13,585 nucleotides of DNA from CAZMMV01 sp964567475 (GTDB lineage Bacteria > Bacillota > Clostridia > Tissierellales > Tissierellaceae), in assembly GCA_964567475.1 (NCBI GenBank), contig CAZMMV010000046.1:1-13585 (forward strand), in the 5' to 3' direction. Below the pieces are notes generated by a model. That model saw only the letters and a program-made list of their open reading frames with translations, was not told the DNA's origin and did no database searches. The translations under genes were made by a program, and so were the position numbers. Positions 1 through 5,916 of the stretch are shown piece after piece (position 1 is the stretch's first letter; the number at the start of each line of letters is the position of its first letter).

Positions 1-1335
1 ATGGTATTAACTTTTTTGCCTGGCTTAGGATTTATATTATATTTATTTATAGGTCAGGATTTGAGCAAGAAAAAGATGTTTGCTACAAAGGAATTAGATG
101 ATCATTATTTTAGGGATATAGTCTTAAAACAAGAAGATCAAATGGAAAATCAAGAATATAGATATAAGGATCCTAATTATCGTGTTTATGAAGGATTAAT
201 AAAAATGCATTTAATGAGTGCAGGGTCATTTTTTACACAAGACAACAAGATAGATATATATTTTGAAGGCCAAGATAAATTTACAGCTTTAATAGAAAGC
301 ATAAATAATGCTAAGAGTTATGTTTATTTGCAATATTATATTTTAAAATCAGATGGACTTGGACAAAGAGTGATAGATGCACTTTGCAATAAAGCAGAAG
401 AGGGACTAGAAGTCAAGGTTTTAACAGATGGTATGGGAGGAAGAAATTTAAAGAAAAGAGATATTAAGCGCTTAGAAAAATCTGGCGCTCAAGTCGGAAT
501 CTTTTTTCCTCCTTTTCTTCCATATTTAAGTTTGAGGATCAATTACAGAAATCATAGAAAGATTTGTATAATAGATGGATATGAATCTTATGTAGGTGGA
601 TTTAATATCGGAGATGAGTATTTAGGATTGTCTAAGAAATTTGGACATTGGAAAGATGCTCATTTAAAGATAGTAGGCTCAGCTATATCATCTTTACAAT
701 GGAGATTCTTTTTAGACTGGAGATTTGCAACAGGTGAAGAAATAAATAGGTGTCAATCTTATATACATACAAAAGATGACTTAGGTAATTCAGGGGTACA
801 AATAGTATCCTCAGGCCCAGATTCAAAATGGCCTAGTGTAAAAGATGGTTACTTAAAAATGATTTCTACTGCTAGGGAAAAGCTTTATATAGAGACTCCA
901 TACTTTATACCAGATGATAGTATTCTAGAGGCCCTAAGGCTGGCAGGACTGTCTGATTTGGATGTTAGGGTTATGATACCATGTAAACCTGATCATCCCT
1001 TTGTATATTGGGCAAGTTTAAGTTACATAGGAGATTTATTGAAAGCTGGTGTTAGGTTTTTTAGCTATGAAAAAGGTTTTCTTCATTCAAAGGTTCTCTT
1101 GATGGATGATTTTGTATCTTCAGTAGGTACTGCAAATCTTGATATAAGAAGTTTTAAATTAAATTTTGAAGTTAATGCATTTGTATATGATGAAGAGATA
1201 AATTTAAAACTTACAGAGAAATTTATAAATGATTTAGATTATTGTAAAGAAATTACATTAGAGGAATATGAGAAACAAAGTAGAATAGTAAAGATAAAAG
1301 AATCTTTTTCTAGACTTTTATCACCTATACTTTAA
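1..1335 (+). CDS. cls: Cardiolipin synthase (phospholipase D family), 5'-truncated
   Basis: Membrane enzyme that joins two phosphatidylglycerol molecules (or a close variant of that reaction) to make cardiolipin and glycerol. Two phospholipase D HKD motifs are visible: HRKICIID (H185, K187, D192 in window numbering) followed by a glycine-rich YVGGFNIGDEY, and HSKVLLMD (H362, K364, D369) followed by GTANLDIRS. The window's first residues (LPGLGFILYLFIG) match the end of the second N-terminal membrane helix of the family, so the reading frame is cut by the window edge and base 1 is not the real start. Bacterial Cls is usually about 480-510 residues and 444 are present, so a few dozen N-terminal residues with the first helix are missing. 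Both catalytic motifs and the C-terminus are intact. A hairpin follows the stop codon. The family call is secure; the exact substrate pair is inferred. Confidence 0.95.
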   Translation: MVLTFLPGLGFILYLFIGQDLSKKKMFATKELDDHYFRDIVLKQEDQMENQEYRYKDPNYRVYEGLIKMHLMSAGSFFTQDNKIDIYFEGQDKFTALIESINNAKSYVYLQYYILKSDGLGQRVIDALCNKAEEGLEVKVLTDGMGGRNLKKRDIKRLEKSGAQVGIFFPPFLPYLSLRINYRNHRKICIIDGYESYVGGFNIGDEYLGLSKKFGHWKDAHLKIVGSAISSLQWRFFLDWRFATGEEINRCQSYIHTKDDLGNSGVQIVSSGPDSKWPSVKDGYLKMISTAREKLYIETPYFIPDDSILEALRLAGLSDLDVRVMIPCKPDHPFVYWASLSYIGDLLKAGVRFFSYEKGFLHSKVLLMDDFVSSVGTANLDIRSFKLNFEVNAFVYDEEINLKLTEKFINDLDYCKEITLEEYEKQSRIVKIKESFSRLLSPIL

Positions 1336-1344
1336 TAATTTATA

Positions 1345-1378
1345 CACCTTTGGAGATAATAATCCAGAGGTGATTTTT
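1345..1378 (+). promoter_or_regulatory. Hairpin between cls and lipoprotein gene; overlaps the next Shine-Dalgarno
   Basis: Ten-base-pair stem: 1345-1354 (CACCTTTGGA) pairs with 1363-1372 (TCCAGAGGTG) with one G-U pair, loop of 8 bases, followed by a short T run (1374-1378). It could act as a weak rho-independent terminator for cls. The 3' arm contains the GAGGTG that serves as the ribosome binding site for the TTG start at 1380, so in readthrough RNA the hairpin would also hide that site. Seen directly: complementarity and overlap. Inferred: termination and translational control. Confidence 0.6.
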
Positions 1379-1379
1379 A

Positions 1380-2318
1380 TTGAAAAATGAGAAAATGAGT
1401 AAAAAGAAATTATATATAATATTATTAATCCTAATATTATTATTAACTAATTGTACAAAGAATAAAGAAACTAAGTTTAAAAAGAAGGATAGGGCACCTG
1501 ACTCTATAAATAAGGTAAGTGACAATATTCAAGATATATTAAAGAATGTGGAGAAGATTGAAAAGATAGAAGATGGAACTTATATTGAAAAAAAGGATAA
1601 AGAGGAAGATAAAAAAGAGCTTAAAAAAGAAGCAGAGACAGAAAATGGGGAAGCTAATCCTGGAGGAGATGCTGAAAAAGGCGGAGATAAAGAAAAGGGT
1701 GGAGAGACGGAAAATAGCCAAGTAGAAAATCCTAAAGATAATATGGATAAATCTGAGAAGGATAAAGAAAAAGATATTGAAGAAAAGTTAGAAAAGTCAT
1801 GGGAAAAAATAGAAGAAAAACTAGATGATATTCATAAGAAATGGAATGAATTTGAAGTTGAAGGAATAAAAAAGGGTATGACTAGGGAAGAAGCAGATTT
1901 ATTTAGAAATAGTTTAAATGATTTAACTAAATCTATAGAAAATAAAAATGTAATGGATATTTATAATTTTGCTGCAGAATGTTTCTTAAATTTAAGTCCT
2001 ATATTTAATATGTATAAGGATGAATTAAAAGGAGAAATAAATCAAATTAAATATATTACTTATAAATCTTATTTAATGGGCATGATTAAAGAAGAAGGTA
2101 AAGGACAAAAGTTATTAGCTGATGCTGAAGAAAATATAAACTTAATTAAGATAAGAATAGATGAAGATGATGAAGAAGATGAAGAAGAACTAGAAAAATT
2201 GGAAAAGCTAAAATTATCTATATTAGATATGAAAAAATCTTTATTAAAAGAAAGTATTAGCTTGAATAGGATAAAAAAGGATGTTATAATAAGAAACTTA
2301 GAGGCAATAAATAATTAA
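1380..2318 (+). CDS. Lys/Glu-rich lipoprotein of unknown function
   Basis: I do not recognise a named family. The start is TTG at 1380, set by GAGGTGA (1367-1373) six bases upstream; the in-frame ATG at 1395 is too far from it. The N-terminus has a basic stretch (KNEKMSKKK), a hydrophobic core and a lipobox LLTNC, giving a predicted lipidated Cys25, so the protein should be anchored on the outer face of the membrane. Residues about 30-145 are low-complexity, rich in Lys, Glu, Asp and Gly, and probably form a flexible spacer. Residues about 146-312 look alpha-helical with heptad-like spacing, including DLTKSIENKNVMDIYNFAAE, and an acidic run around residues 255-270. No catalytic motif is visible. 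The gene follows cls by 44 bases and may depend on readthrough through the hairpin between them. A surface role is inferred from the lipobox only. Confidence 0.8.
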   Translation: MKNEKMSKKKLYIILLILILLLTNCTKNKETKFKKKDRAPDSINKVSDNIQDILKNVEKIEKIEDGTYIEKKDKEEDKKELKKEAETENGEANPGGDAEKGGDKEKGGETENSQVENPKDNMDKSEKDKEKDIEEKLEKSWEKIEEKLDDIHKKWNEFEVEGIKKGMTREEADLFRNSLNDLTKSIENKNVMDIYNFAAECFLNLSPIFNMYKDELKGEINQIKYITYKSYLMGMIKEEGKGQKLLADAEENINLIKIRIDEDDEEDEEELEKLEKLKLSILDMKKSLLKESISLNRIKKDVIIRNLEAINN

Positions 2319-2374
2319 TATCTAGGATGAATTAAAGTAAAATTAAAATCATTTGCAATAAAGTATATTAATCA

Positions 2375-2404
2375 TTGACAATAAGTGTTATATATATATA
2401 TAAT
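2375..2404 (+). promoter_or_regulatory. Sigma-A type promoter of the Spo0E-like gene
   Basis: Perfect -35 TTGACA (2375-2380) and perfect -10 TATAAT (2399-2404) separated by 18 bases. The spacer is almost entirely alternating TA. Transcription would start near 2411, about 27 bases before the ATG at 2438. The match is by consensus only. Confidence 0.8.
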
Positions 2405-2437
2405 AACAAGGGATAATAAAAAAGGGATGATAATGAG

Positions 2438-2617
2438 ATGAGAAAACATAAGAAAATTGAAAGTTTAAAAGAGGACATAGAGAGAGAAAGAGAGCAATTG
2501 AACAAAATTGTAATAGAAAGCAAAAACAAAGAAAAGATTATAGAAATTAGTAGAAATTTAGATAGACTTATCAATAACTACTACTATATAAATCCAGATA
2601 AAAAAATAGCAGAATAA
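2438..2617 (+). CDS. Spo0E-like aspartyl-phosphate phosphatase (sporulation regulator), 59 aa
   Basis: Members of the Spo0E family remove phosphate from phosphorylated Spo0A and so hold back entry into sporulation; they act in the cytoplasm. The 59-residue product has the family layout: two short amphipathic helices, ending with the signature ISRNLDRLINNYY (Ser38, Leu41-Asp42, Leu44-Ile45), which matches the S-x-E-L-D-x-L-I core of Spo0E proteins, here with Asn40 in place of the usual Glu. ATG at 2438 is preceded by GGGATGA (2424-2430) at 7 bases; the ATG at 2433 is out of frame and stops after two codons. A consensus promoter sits directly upstream and a terminator overlaps the last codons, so the gene is its own transcription unit. 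The length is normal for this family in clostridia. Family assignment is by motif and is firm; the target Spo0A is inferred from the family. Confidence 0.88.
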   Translation: MRKHKKIESLKEDIEREREQLNKIVIESKNKEKIIEISRNLDRLINNYYYINPDKKIAE

Positions 2618-2633
2618 AATCTGCTATTTTTTA
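2601..2633. terminator. Bidirectional terminator shared by Spo0E-like gene and 33-aa gene
   Basis: Stem ATAGCAGA (2606-2613) with TCTGCTAT (2620-2627), extended by an A run on the left and a T run on the right, loop of 6 bases. It reads as an intrinsic terminator on both strands. The left arm lies inside the last codons of the Spo0E-like gene and the loop contains its stop codon. The right flank abuts the stop codon (2631-2633) of the minus-strand 33-codon gene. Confidence 0.85.
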
Positions 2634-2732
2634 TTTGTATATAATAATAAAACTAAGTAAAATTAATAACAAAACAATAGCAATTCCAATTATCCAATAA
2701 AAGGTCTTTTTTTTGACAAAAAATAATTTCAT
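2631..2732 (-). CDS. Small single-pass membrane peptide, 33 aa
   Basis: I do not recognise the family. The product has a basic N-terminus with the motif VKKKT at residues 6-10, then a continuous hydrophobic segment of about 20 residues (roughly 13-32: W, I, G, A, V, L, F) and a terminal YK. This is the shape of a one-helix membrane peptide, or of a membrane anchor without its enzyme domain. The start ATG (2732-2730) has AGGAG at 2746-2742, nine bases upstream. A TATAAT is present at 2763-2758 on the same strand with no clear -35. The stop codon touches the bidirectional terminator shared with the convergent Spo0E-like gene, which argues for a complete small gene. Similar anchors begin some clostridial cell-wall hydrolases and deacetylases, so a remnant of such a gene is the main alternative. 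Existence is moderately supported; function is unknown. Confidence 0.55.
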   Translation of the reverse strand: MKLFFVKKKTFYWIIGIAIVLLLILLSFIIIYK

Positions 2733-2757
2733 AAAACTCAACTCCTAAAACAGTAAT

Positions 2758-2763
2758 ATTATA
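2758..2763 (-). promoter_or_regulatory. Possible -10 box of the 33-aa gene
   Basis: Read on the minus strand the bases are TATAAT, 25 bases before the ATG at 2732 and 11 bases before the AGGAG. No good TTGACA-like -35 is seen at 16-18 bases, so this is weak in AT-rich DNA. Confidence 0.3.
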
Positions 2764-2832
2764 ATGTATTTGAAAAATAATGAATTTATGCTAGTAATTT
2801 GATATATCTTTTATTAATTTCAATAAATGGTG

Positions 2833-2843
2833 TATAATATAAT
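2833..2843 (+). promoter_or_regulatory. Possible -10 region of the DegV gene
   Basis: Two overlapping TATAAT hexamers (2833-2838 and 2838-2843) lie about 20-30 bases before the ATG at 2864. The -35 region is poor (T/A-rich only). The region 2733-2863 between the 33-aa gene and this gene shows nothing else recognisable apart from the 33-aa gene's own -10 and Shine-Dalgarno. Confidence 0.4.
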
Positions 2844-2863
2844 AGTAAAAAGGGGTGATAATT

Positions 2864-3745
2864 ATGACAGTAAAAATATTAACTGATAGTGCATGTGATT
2901 TACCAGAAGAAATTATAAAAAAATATAATATAGAAGTATTACCAATAATTTTAATAAAAGATGATAAGGAATATTTAGATAAGATTACAATAAAACCTGA
3001 AAAGGTATATGAGGATATGAGAAATGGAGAGTCTTATAAGACTGCTCAGATATCTGCTAATTCTTTTAAAGAAAAATTTTCAGAATATGGAACAAGGGGT
3101 GAAAGTGTAATATATATAAGTTTTTCATCAGGATTGTCGGGAACCTATCAAACTTCAATGATTGTGAAAGATATGGTTGCTGAACAATATCCTAATCTGG
3201 ATTTAGATATAATAGATACAAAGGCAGCTTCTCTTGGTTTTGGACTTATAGTATTATATGCAGCAAAGCTGGCTAAAAAAGATAAAGATAAAGAACAAAT
3301 ATTAAAAGCTATAGAATTTTATAAAGAGAATATGGAGCATATTTTTACAGTTGATGATATAGAGTATTTGTTTAGGGGAGGTCGTGTCACCAGGACTCAA
3401 GCTTTTGTAGGAGGTTTATTAAATATAAAACCAGTTCTACATGTTGATGATGGGAAATTGATTCCATTGGAAAAGGTGAGAGGCAAGACTAAGGTTTATA
3501 AAAAGATATTGGAGATAATGGAAGATAGGAGTAAGCATGCAAATCTTAAGGAACAAATAATAGCTATAAGTCATGGAGATGATTTAGACGCAGCTTTAAA
3601 GTTAAAAAAGTTAATTTATGAAAGATTTGGAGCAGAAACATTTTTAATCAATATGATTGGCGGATCAATAGGTGCACATTCTGGACCTGGAACTTTGGCT
3701 TTGTTTTTTTTGAGAGAAAATTATAAGGATGATCTATTAAGTTAA
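2864..3745 (+). CDS. DegV family fatty-acid-binding protein (FakB-like), 293 aa
   Basis: DegV proteins bind one fatty acid and, where the FakA kinase is present, present it for phosphorylation to acyl-phosphate, feeding host or recycled fatty acids into phospholipid synthesis. Diagnostic blocks are visible: the N-terminal KILTDSACDLP (residues 4-14), SSGLSGTYQ (about 88-96), RGGRVTR (171-177) in the central part, and the C-terminal GGSIGAHSGPGTLALFF with His272. Length is typical of the family (about 280-290). The start is ATG at 2864 with AGGGGTGA (2851-2858) five bases upstream; the in-frame GTG at 2855 lies inside that Shine-Dalgarno site. No FakA gene is in the window. The HAD phosphatase follows 63 bases downstream with no terminator between, so the two are probably co-transcribed. 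The family is certain; the ligand is not shown by sequence. Confidence 0.94.
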   Translation: MTVKILTDSACDLPEEIIKKYNIEVLPIILIKDDKEYLDKITIKPEKVYEDMRNGESYKTAQISANSFKEKFSEYGTRGESVIYISFSSGLSGTYQTSMIVKDMVAEQYPNLDLDIIDTKAASLGFGLIVLYAAKLAKKDKDKEQILKAIEFYKENMEHIFTVDDIEYLFRGGRVTRTQAFVGGLLNIKPVLHVDDGKLIPLEKVRGKTKVYKKILEIMEDRSKHANLKEQIIAISHGDDLDAALKLKKLIYERFGAETFLINMIGGSIGAHSGPGTLALFFLRENYKDDLLS

Positions 3746-3808
3746 TTAGTGTAAATAATGGGGTATCTATAAGATGAATGTTAATATTATATGAAAGGAT
3801 GTAAAAAT

Positions 3809-4534
3809 ATGAAAAACATAGTTGCTTTTTTTGATATTGATGGTACTATTTTTAGAAATTCATTGATGATACAACATTTTAAAACTTTAATTAAATTTGA
3901 GGTAATAGATCCTGCTATATGGTATACCAAGATAAAAAAGGTATATACAGAGTGGGAGAGAAGATTTGGAGATTTTGAGGAGTATTTGGAGATAATTGCA
4001 GAAGCCTATTTACAGGGATTAAAAGGTGTTGATAAAACATATATGGAATTTATAGCATCACAGGTAATTGAAATGAATGGAGATATGGTTTATAAATATT
4101 CGAGAAATCAAATAGAATGGCACAAGAAGCAAGGACATAAGGTGTTCTTTATATCGGGAAGTCCAGATTTCTTAGTGTCTAAAATGGCAGAGAAGTACGG
4201 TGCTGATGAGTATAGGGGTACTATTTATAAAGTGGATGAGGATAATAAATTTACAGGGGAAATAATTAAGATGTGGGATTCAGTTAGTAAACAAAATGTT
4301 TTAAATGAGTTAATAGAAAAATATAATGTGGATTTAGAAAAAAGTTATGCCTACGGAGATACTACTGGAGATTTATCTATGCTTAGGATGGTTGGAAATC
4401 CAGTTGCTATAAATCCTAATATGCCTTTAATATTGGCTATTAGGGAAGATGAATATCTTACAAGTAATACAGATATTATGGTAGAACGAAAAAATGTAAT
4501 ATATAGACTTGATTCAGAAGTAGATATAATATGA
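3809..4534 (+). CDS. HAD-IB family phosphatase (SerB-like), 241 aa
   Basis: Cytoplasmic haloacid dehalogenase superfamily hydrolase that removes phosphate through an aspartyl-phosphate intermediate. Motif I is FFDIDGTI, with nucleophile Asp9 and general acid Asp11. Motif II is FISGSP (Ser116). The motif III lysine is probably in SKQNVL. Motif IV is YGDTTGDLSML with Asp184 and Asp188. The helical cap insert lies between motifs I and II (about residues 20-100), placing it in subfamily IB with phosphoserine phosphatase and related lipid or small-molecule phosphatases. The ending AINPN is also typical of the IB group. The start is ATG at 3809, preceded by AAAGGA at nine bases; the in-frame ATG at 3791 has no ribosome binding site. 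It follows the DegV gene closely. The substrate cannot be read from the sequence: phosphoserine or a lipid-derived phosphate are both possible. Confidence 0.88.
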   Translation: MKNIVAFFDIDGTIFRNSLMIQHFKTLIKFEVIDPAIWYTKIKKVYTEWERRFGDFEEYLEIIAEAYLQGLKGVDKTYMEFIASQVIEMNGDMVYKYSRNQIEWHKKQGHKVFFISGSPDFLVSKMAEKYGADEYRGTIYKVDEDNKFTGEIIKMWDSVSKQNVLNELIEKYNVDLEKSYAYGDTTGDLSMLRMVGNPVAINPNMPLILAIREDEYLTSNTDIMVERKNVIYRLDSEVDII

Positions 4535-4545
4535 TTGTAATTAAA

Positions 4546-4568
4546 TCGTAAAGACTTTTTCGTAAAGA
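4546..4568 (+). repeat. Two direct copies of TCGTAAAGA, 14-base period, upstream of the GerMN gene
   Basis: TCGTAAAGA occurs at 4546-4554 and 4560-4568. The second copy ends five bases before a TATAAT (4574-4579). Same-face spacing differs from one helical turn (14 versus about 10.5), so a paired operator is only a possibility. Confidence 0.5.
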
Positions 4569-4573
4569 TACAT

Positions 4574-4579
4574 TATAAT
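4574..4579 (+). promoter_or_regulatory. Possible -10 box of the GerMN lipoprotein gene
   Basis: TATAAT 61 bases before the ATG at 4640, in the gap after the HAD stop codon. There is no good -35 hexamer at 17 bases; the direct repeats occupy that place. The leader that would follow contains an imperfect hairpin (4593-4625, two mismatches in 12 pairs) just before the Shine-Dalgarno AGGAGTGA (4628-4635). Confidence 0.4.
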
Positions 4580-4639
4580 AATATTAGAAGGTGGATATAC
4601 TTACAATATATTAGTAAATATACCCTTAGGAGTGATTTT

Positions 4640-5689
4640 ATGAAAAAGTTTTTATATGTAAATTTGATAGTAATACTAATGTTTTCATTAAGTGGATGTA
4701 GCCAAGCAGTTGAGAAGGATCAAGTGAGTAATTATATGGAAGAAGAGGAGACCTTATCTATAATGGACTATTATCCTTTTGATCCAAATATGGTTATGGA
4801 ATATGAAGGCATAGGAAATGAATATGCAGAACAGACAAGAGTTGTAGAATTTATAGAAGAAAATAAGATGCAAATAAAGGTTACAAATCCTGGTACTGTT
4901 TTTGTTAATGTATTAGAATATAATAATGGAGAGTTAAAACATGTATTTGATGAAGGCGAATTTTATCATATTGAAAACATGATAAATGCCAATAGAAACT
5001 TAGACAATATTATATTAAAAGAACCCTTAGTTATAGGCAATTCTTGGACTAATAAAGCTGGAGAAACTATGGAGATAACAAGTTTAGATAAAGAGATAAA
5101 GACTCCAAATGGTAAATACAAAGCTTTAGAAGTAAGTACAAAACATGAAGATGGGGCAATAGAAAAGAATTATTATGCTAAAAACATAGGATTTATTGCT
5201 AATATATATAAGGATAAGGATTTGGAAGTTAGTTCTTTGCTGAAATCTATTGATAATCAAGGACAAAAAATTAATGTAGAGGCCTATTACCCTAGTAAGG
5301 ATGATATGCGTACTAAATATGTTAATAAGGAAGTAGTATTTAATACTAATGATCATATTGAAGATATTTTAGAAGATGTCTTAAAAAATCCTAATTCAAA
5401 CAAAGTTTTAGGGTCTATATCAAATGATACTAAAATAAATGAGATTTACTTAGATAGAAGTCTTTGGACTTTAAGGGTAGATTTTTCAGAAGAATTATTA
5501 GAGGATACAAATGCAGGATCGTCTTATGAGTTTGAAATTTTAAAAAGTATAGTAAATACCTTAGGTAGATTTTATGATGTGGATAAGGTTTATATAACGG
5601 TTAATGGAAATCCCTATGAATCAGGGCATATAGCTCTAAAAGAGGGAGAATATTTTGAAGTAGATATTGATAGTGCAGAATTAGAATAA
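4640..5689 (+). CDS. GerMN-domain lipoprotein (sporulation/germination-type), 349 aa
   Basis: Predicted exported lipoprotein. The N-terminus MKKFLYVNLIVILMFSLSGC ends in a lipobox LSGC with Cys20 as the lipidation site. Residues about 35-205 form a beta-rich region with repeated aromatic and charged strands, of no family I can name. Residues about 211-345 look like a GerMN domain: a strand near YYPSKDD, then a helix near EDILEDVLKNP, the strand LWTLRVDFSEEL, the helix-turn FEILKSIVNTLGRFYDVDKV and ITVNGNP. GerM of Bacillus is a sporulation and germination protein in which this domain contributes to the mother cell-forespore channel; other GerMN proteins occur outside sporulation. The ATG at 4640 has AGGAGTGA just upstream. 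A strong terminator follows the stop codon by a few bases. Envelope location is well supported; a sporulation role is inferred. Confidence 0.85.
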   Translation: MKKFLYVNLIVILMFSLSGCSQAVEKDQVSNYMEEEETLSIMDYYPFDPNMVMEYEGIGNEYAEQTRVVEFIEENKMQIKVTNPGTVFVNVLEYNNGELKHVFDEGEFYHIENMINANRNLDNIILKEPLVIGNSWTNKAGETMEITSLDKEIKTPNGKYKALEVSTKHEDGAIEKNYYAKNIGFIANIYKDKDLEVSSLLKSIDNQGQKINVEAYYPSKDDMRTKYVNKEVVFNTNDHIEDILEDVLKNPNSNKVLGSISNDTKINEIYLDRSLWTLRVDFSEELLEDTNAGSSYEFEILKSIVNTLGRFYDVDKVYITVNGNPYESGHIALKEGEYFEVDIDSAELE

Positions 5690-5690
5690 T

Positions 5691-5731
5691 AAAAAAGGGT
5701 TCTCTATTCCAATGGATAGAGAACCTTTTTT
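5691..5731. terminator. Strong bidirectional terminator after the GerMN gene
   Basis: Stem of about 12 pairs: 5698-5709 (GGTTCTCTATTC) with 5714-5725 (GGATAGAGAACC), four-base loop, flanked by A6 on the left (5691-5696) and T6 on the right (5726-5731). It works in either direction and abuts the stop codon of the minus-strand 36-codon gene at 5733. Confidence 0.92.
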
Positions 5732-5732
5732 G

Positions 5733-5843
5733 TTATTCTTCTTTATTGTCTTCTTTGTTACTTTTGTTACTAGGATCTTGTTTTTTATTGTTATTCATAT
5801 CATTTTTCTTTCTCTTTTGAGAATTCTTTTTATTCTTAGCCAT
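5733..5843 (-). CDS. Small, basic, hydrophilic peptide, 36 aa
   Basis: I do not recognise a named family. The product starts MAKNKKNSQKRKKN and is almost wholly Lys, Asn, Glu, Asp, Gln and Ser, with a basic first half and a more acidic end (EDNKEE). It has no hydrophobic segment and is probably disordered. Support for a real gene: GAGGAGGG at 5856-5849 about five bases before the ATG at 5843, one of the strongest ribosome binding sites in the window, and a stop codon immediately before a strong terminator that also works on this strand. It lies 73 bases downstream of the helicase stop codon on the same strand and may be in its transcript or have its own promoter. The composition recalls small nucleic-acid-binding or minor spore proteins, but no specific match can be claimed. 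Confidence 0.65.
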   Translation of the reverse strand: MAKNKKNSQKRKKNDMNNNKKQDPSNKSNKEDNKEE

Positions 5844-5916
5844 CTTATCCCTCCTCAATATATAATCCCTACACATATATAGTATTGCTATAAAATGAAA
5901 TTTTACTCATTTTATT

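Noticed and set aside
1340..1721. Two minus-strand frames (1340-1525 and 1539-1721) rich in Phe, Leu, Ile and Ser
   Set aside because: Both are antisense shadows of the Lys/Glu-rich lipoprotein gene; no ribosome binding site or family motif is seen.
1640..1730. Glycine/glutamate-rich stretch of the lipoprotein as a tandem DNA repeat
   Set aside because: Similar short phrases such as GGDAEK, GGDKEK and GGETEN recur in the protein, but the DNA copies differ and no regular array is formed.
2368..2574. 68-codon hydrophobic reading frame on the minus strand
   Set aside because: It lies antisense to the Spo0E-like gene, has no ribosome binding site, and its Ile/Leu/Ser-rich content is the expected complement of a Lys/Glu-rich frame.
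5126..5356. 76-codon minus-strand frame
   Set aside because: It is antisense inside the GerMN lipoprotein gene, with no ribosome binding site and no recognisable motif.
5890..5915. AT-only hairpin (ATAAAATGA with TCATTTTAT) just after the helicase stop, as a terminator
   Set aside because: The stem is almost all A/T pairs and there is no T run after it on the minus strand, so helicase transcription may instead run on to the terminator at 5691-5731.
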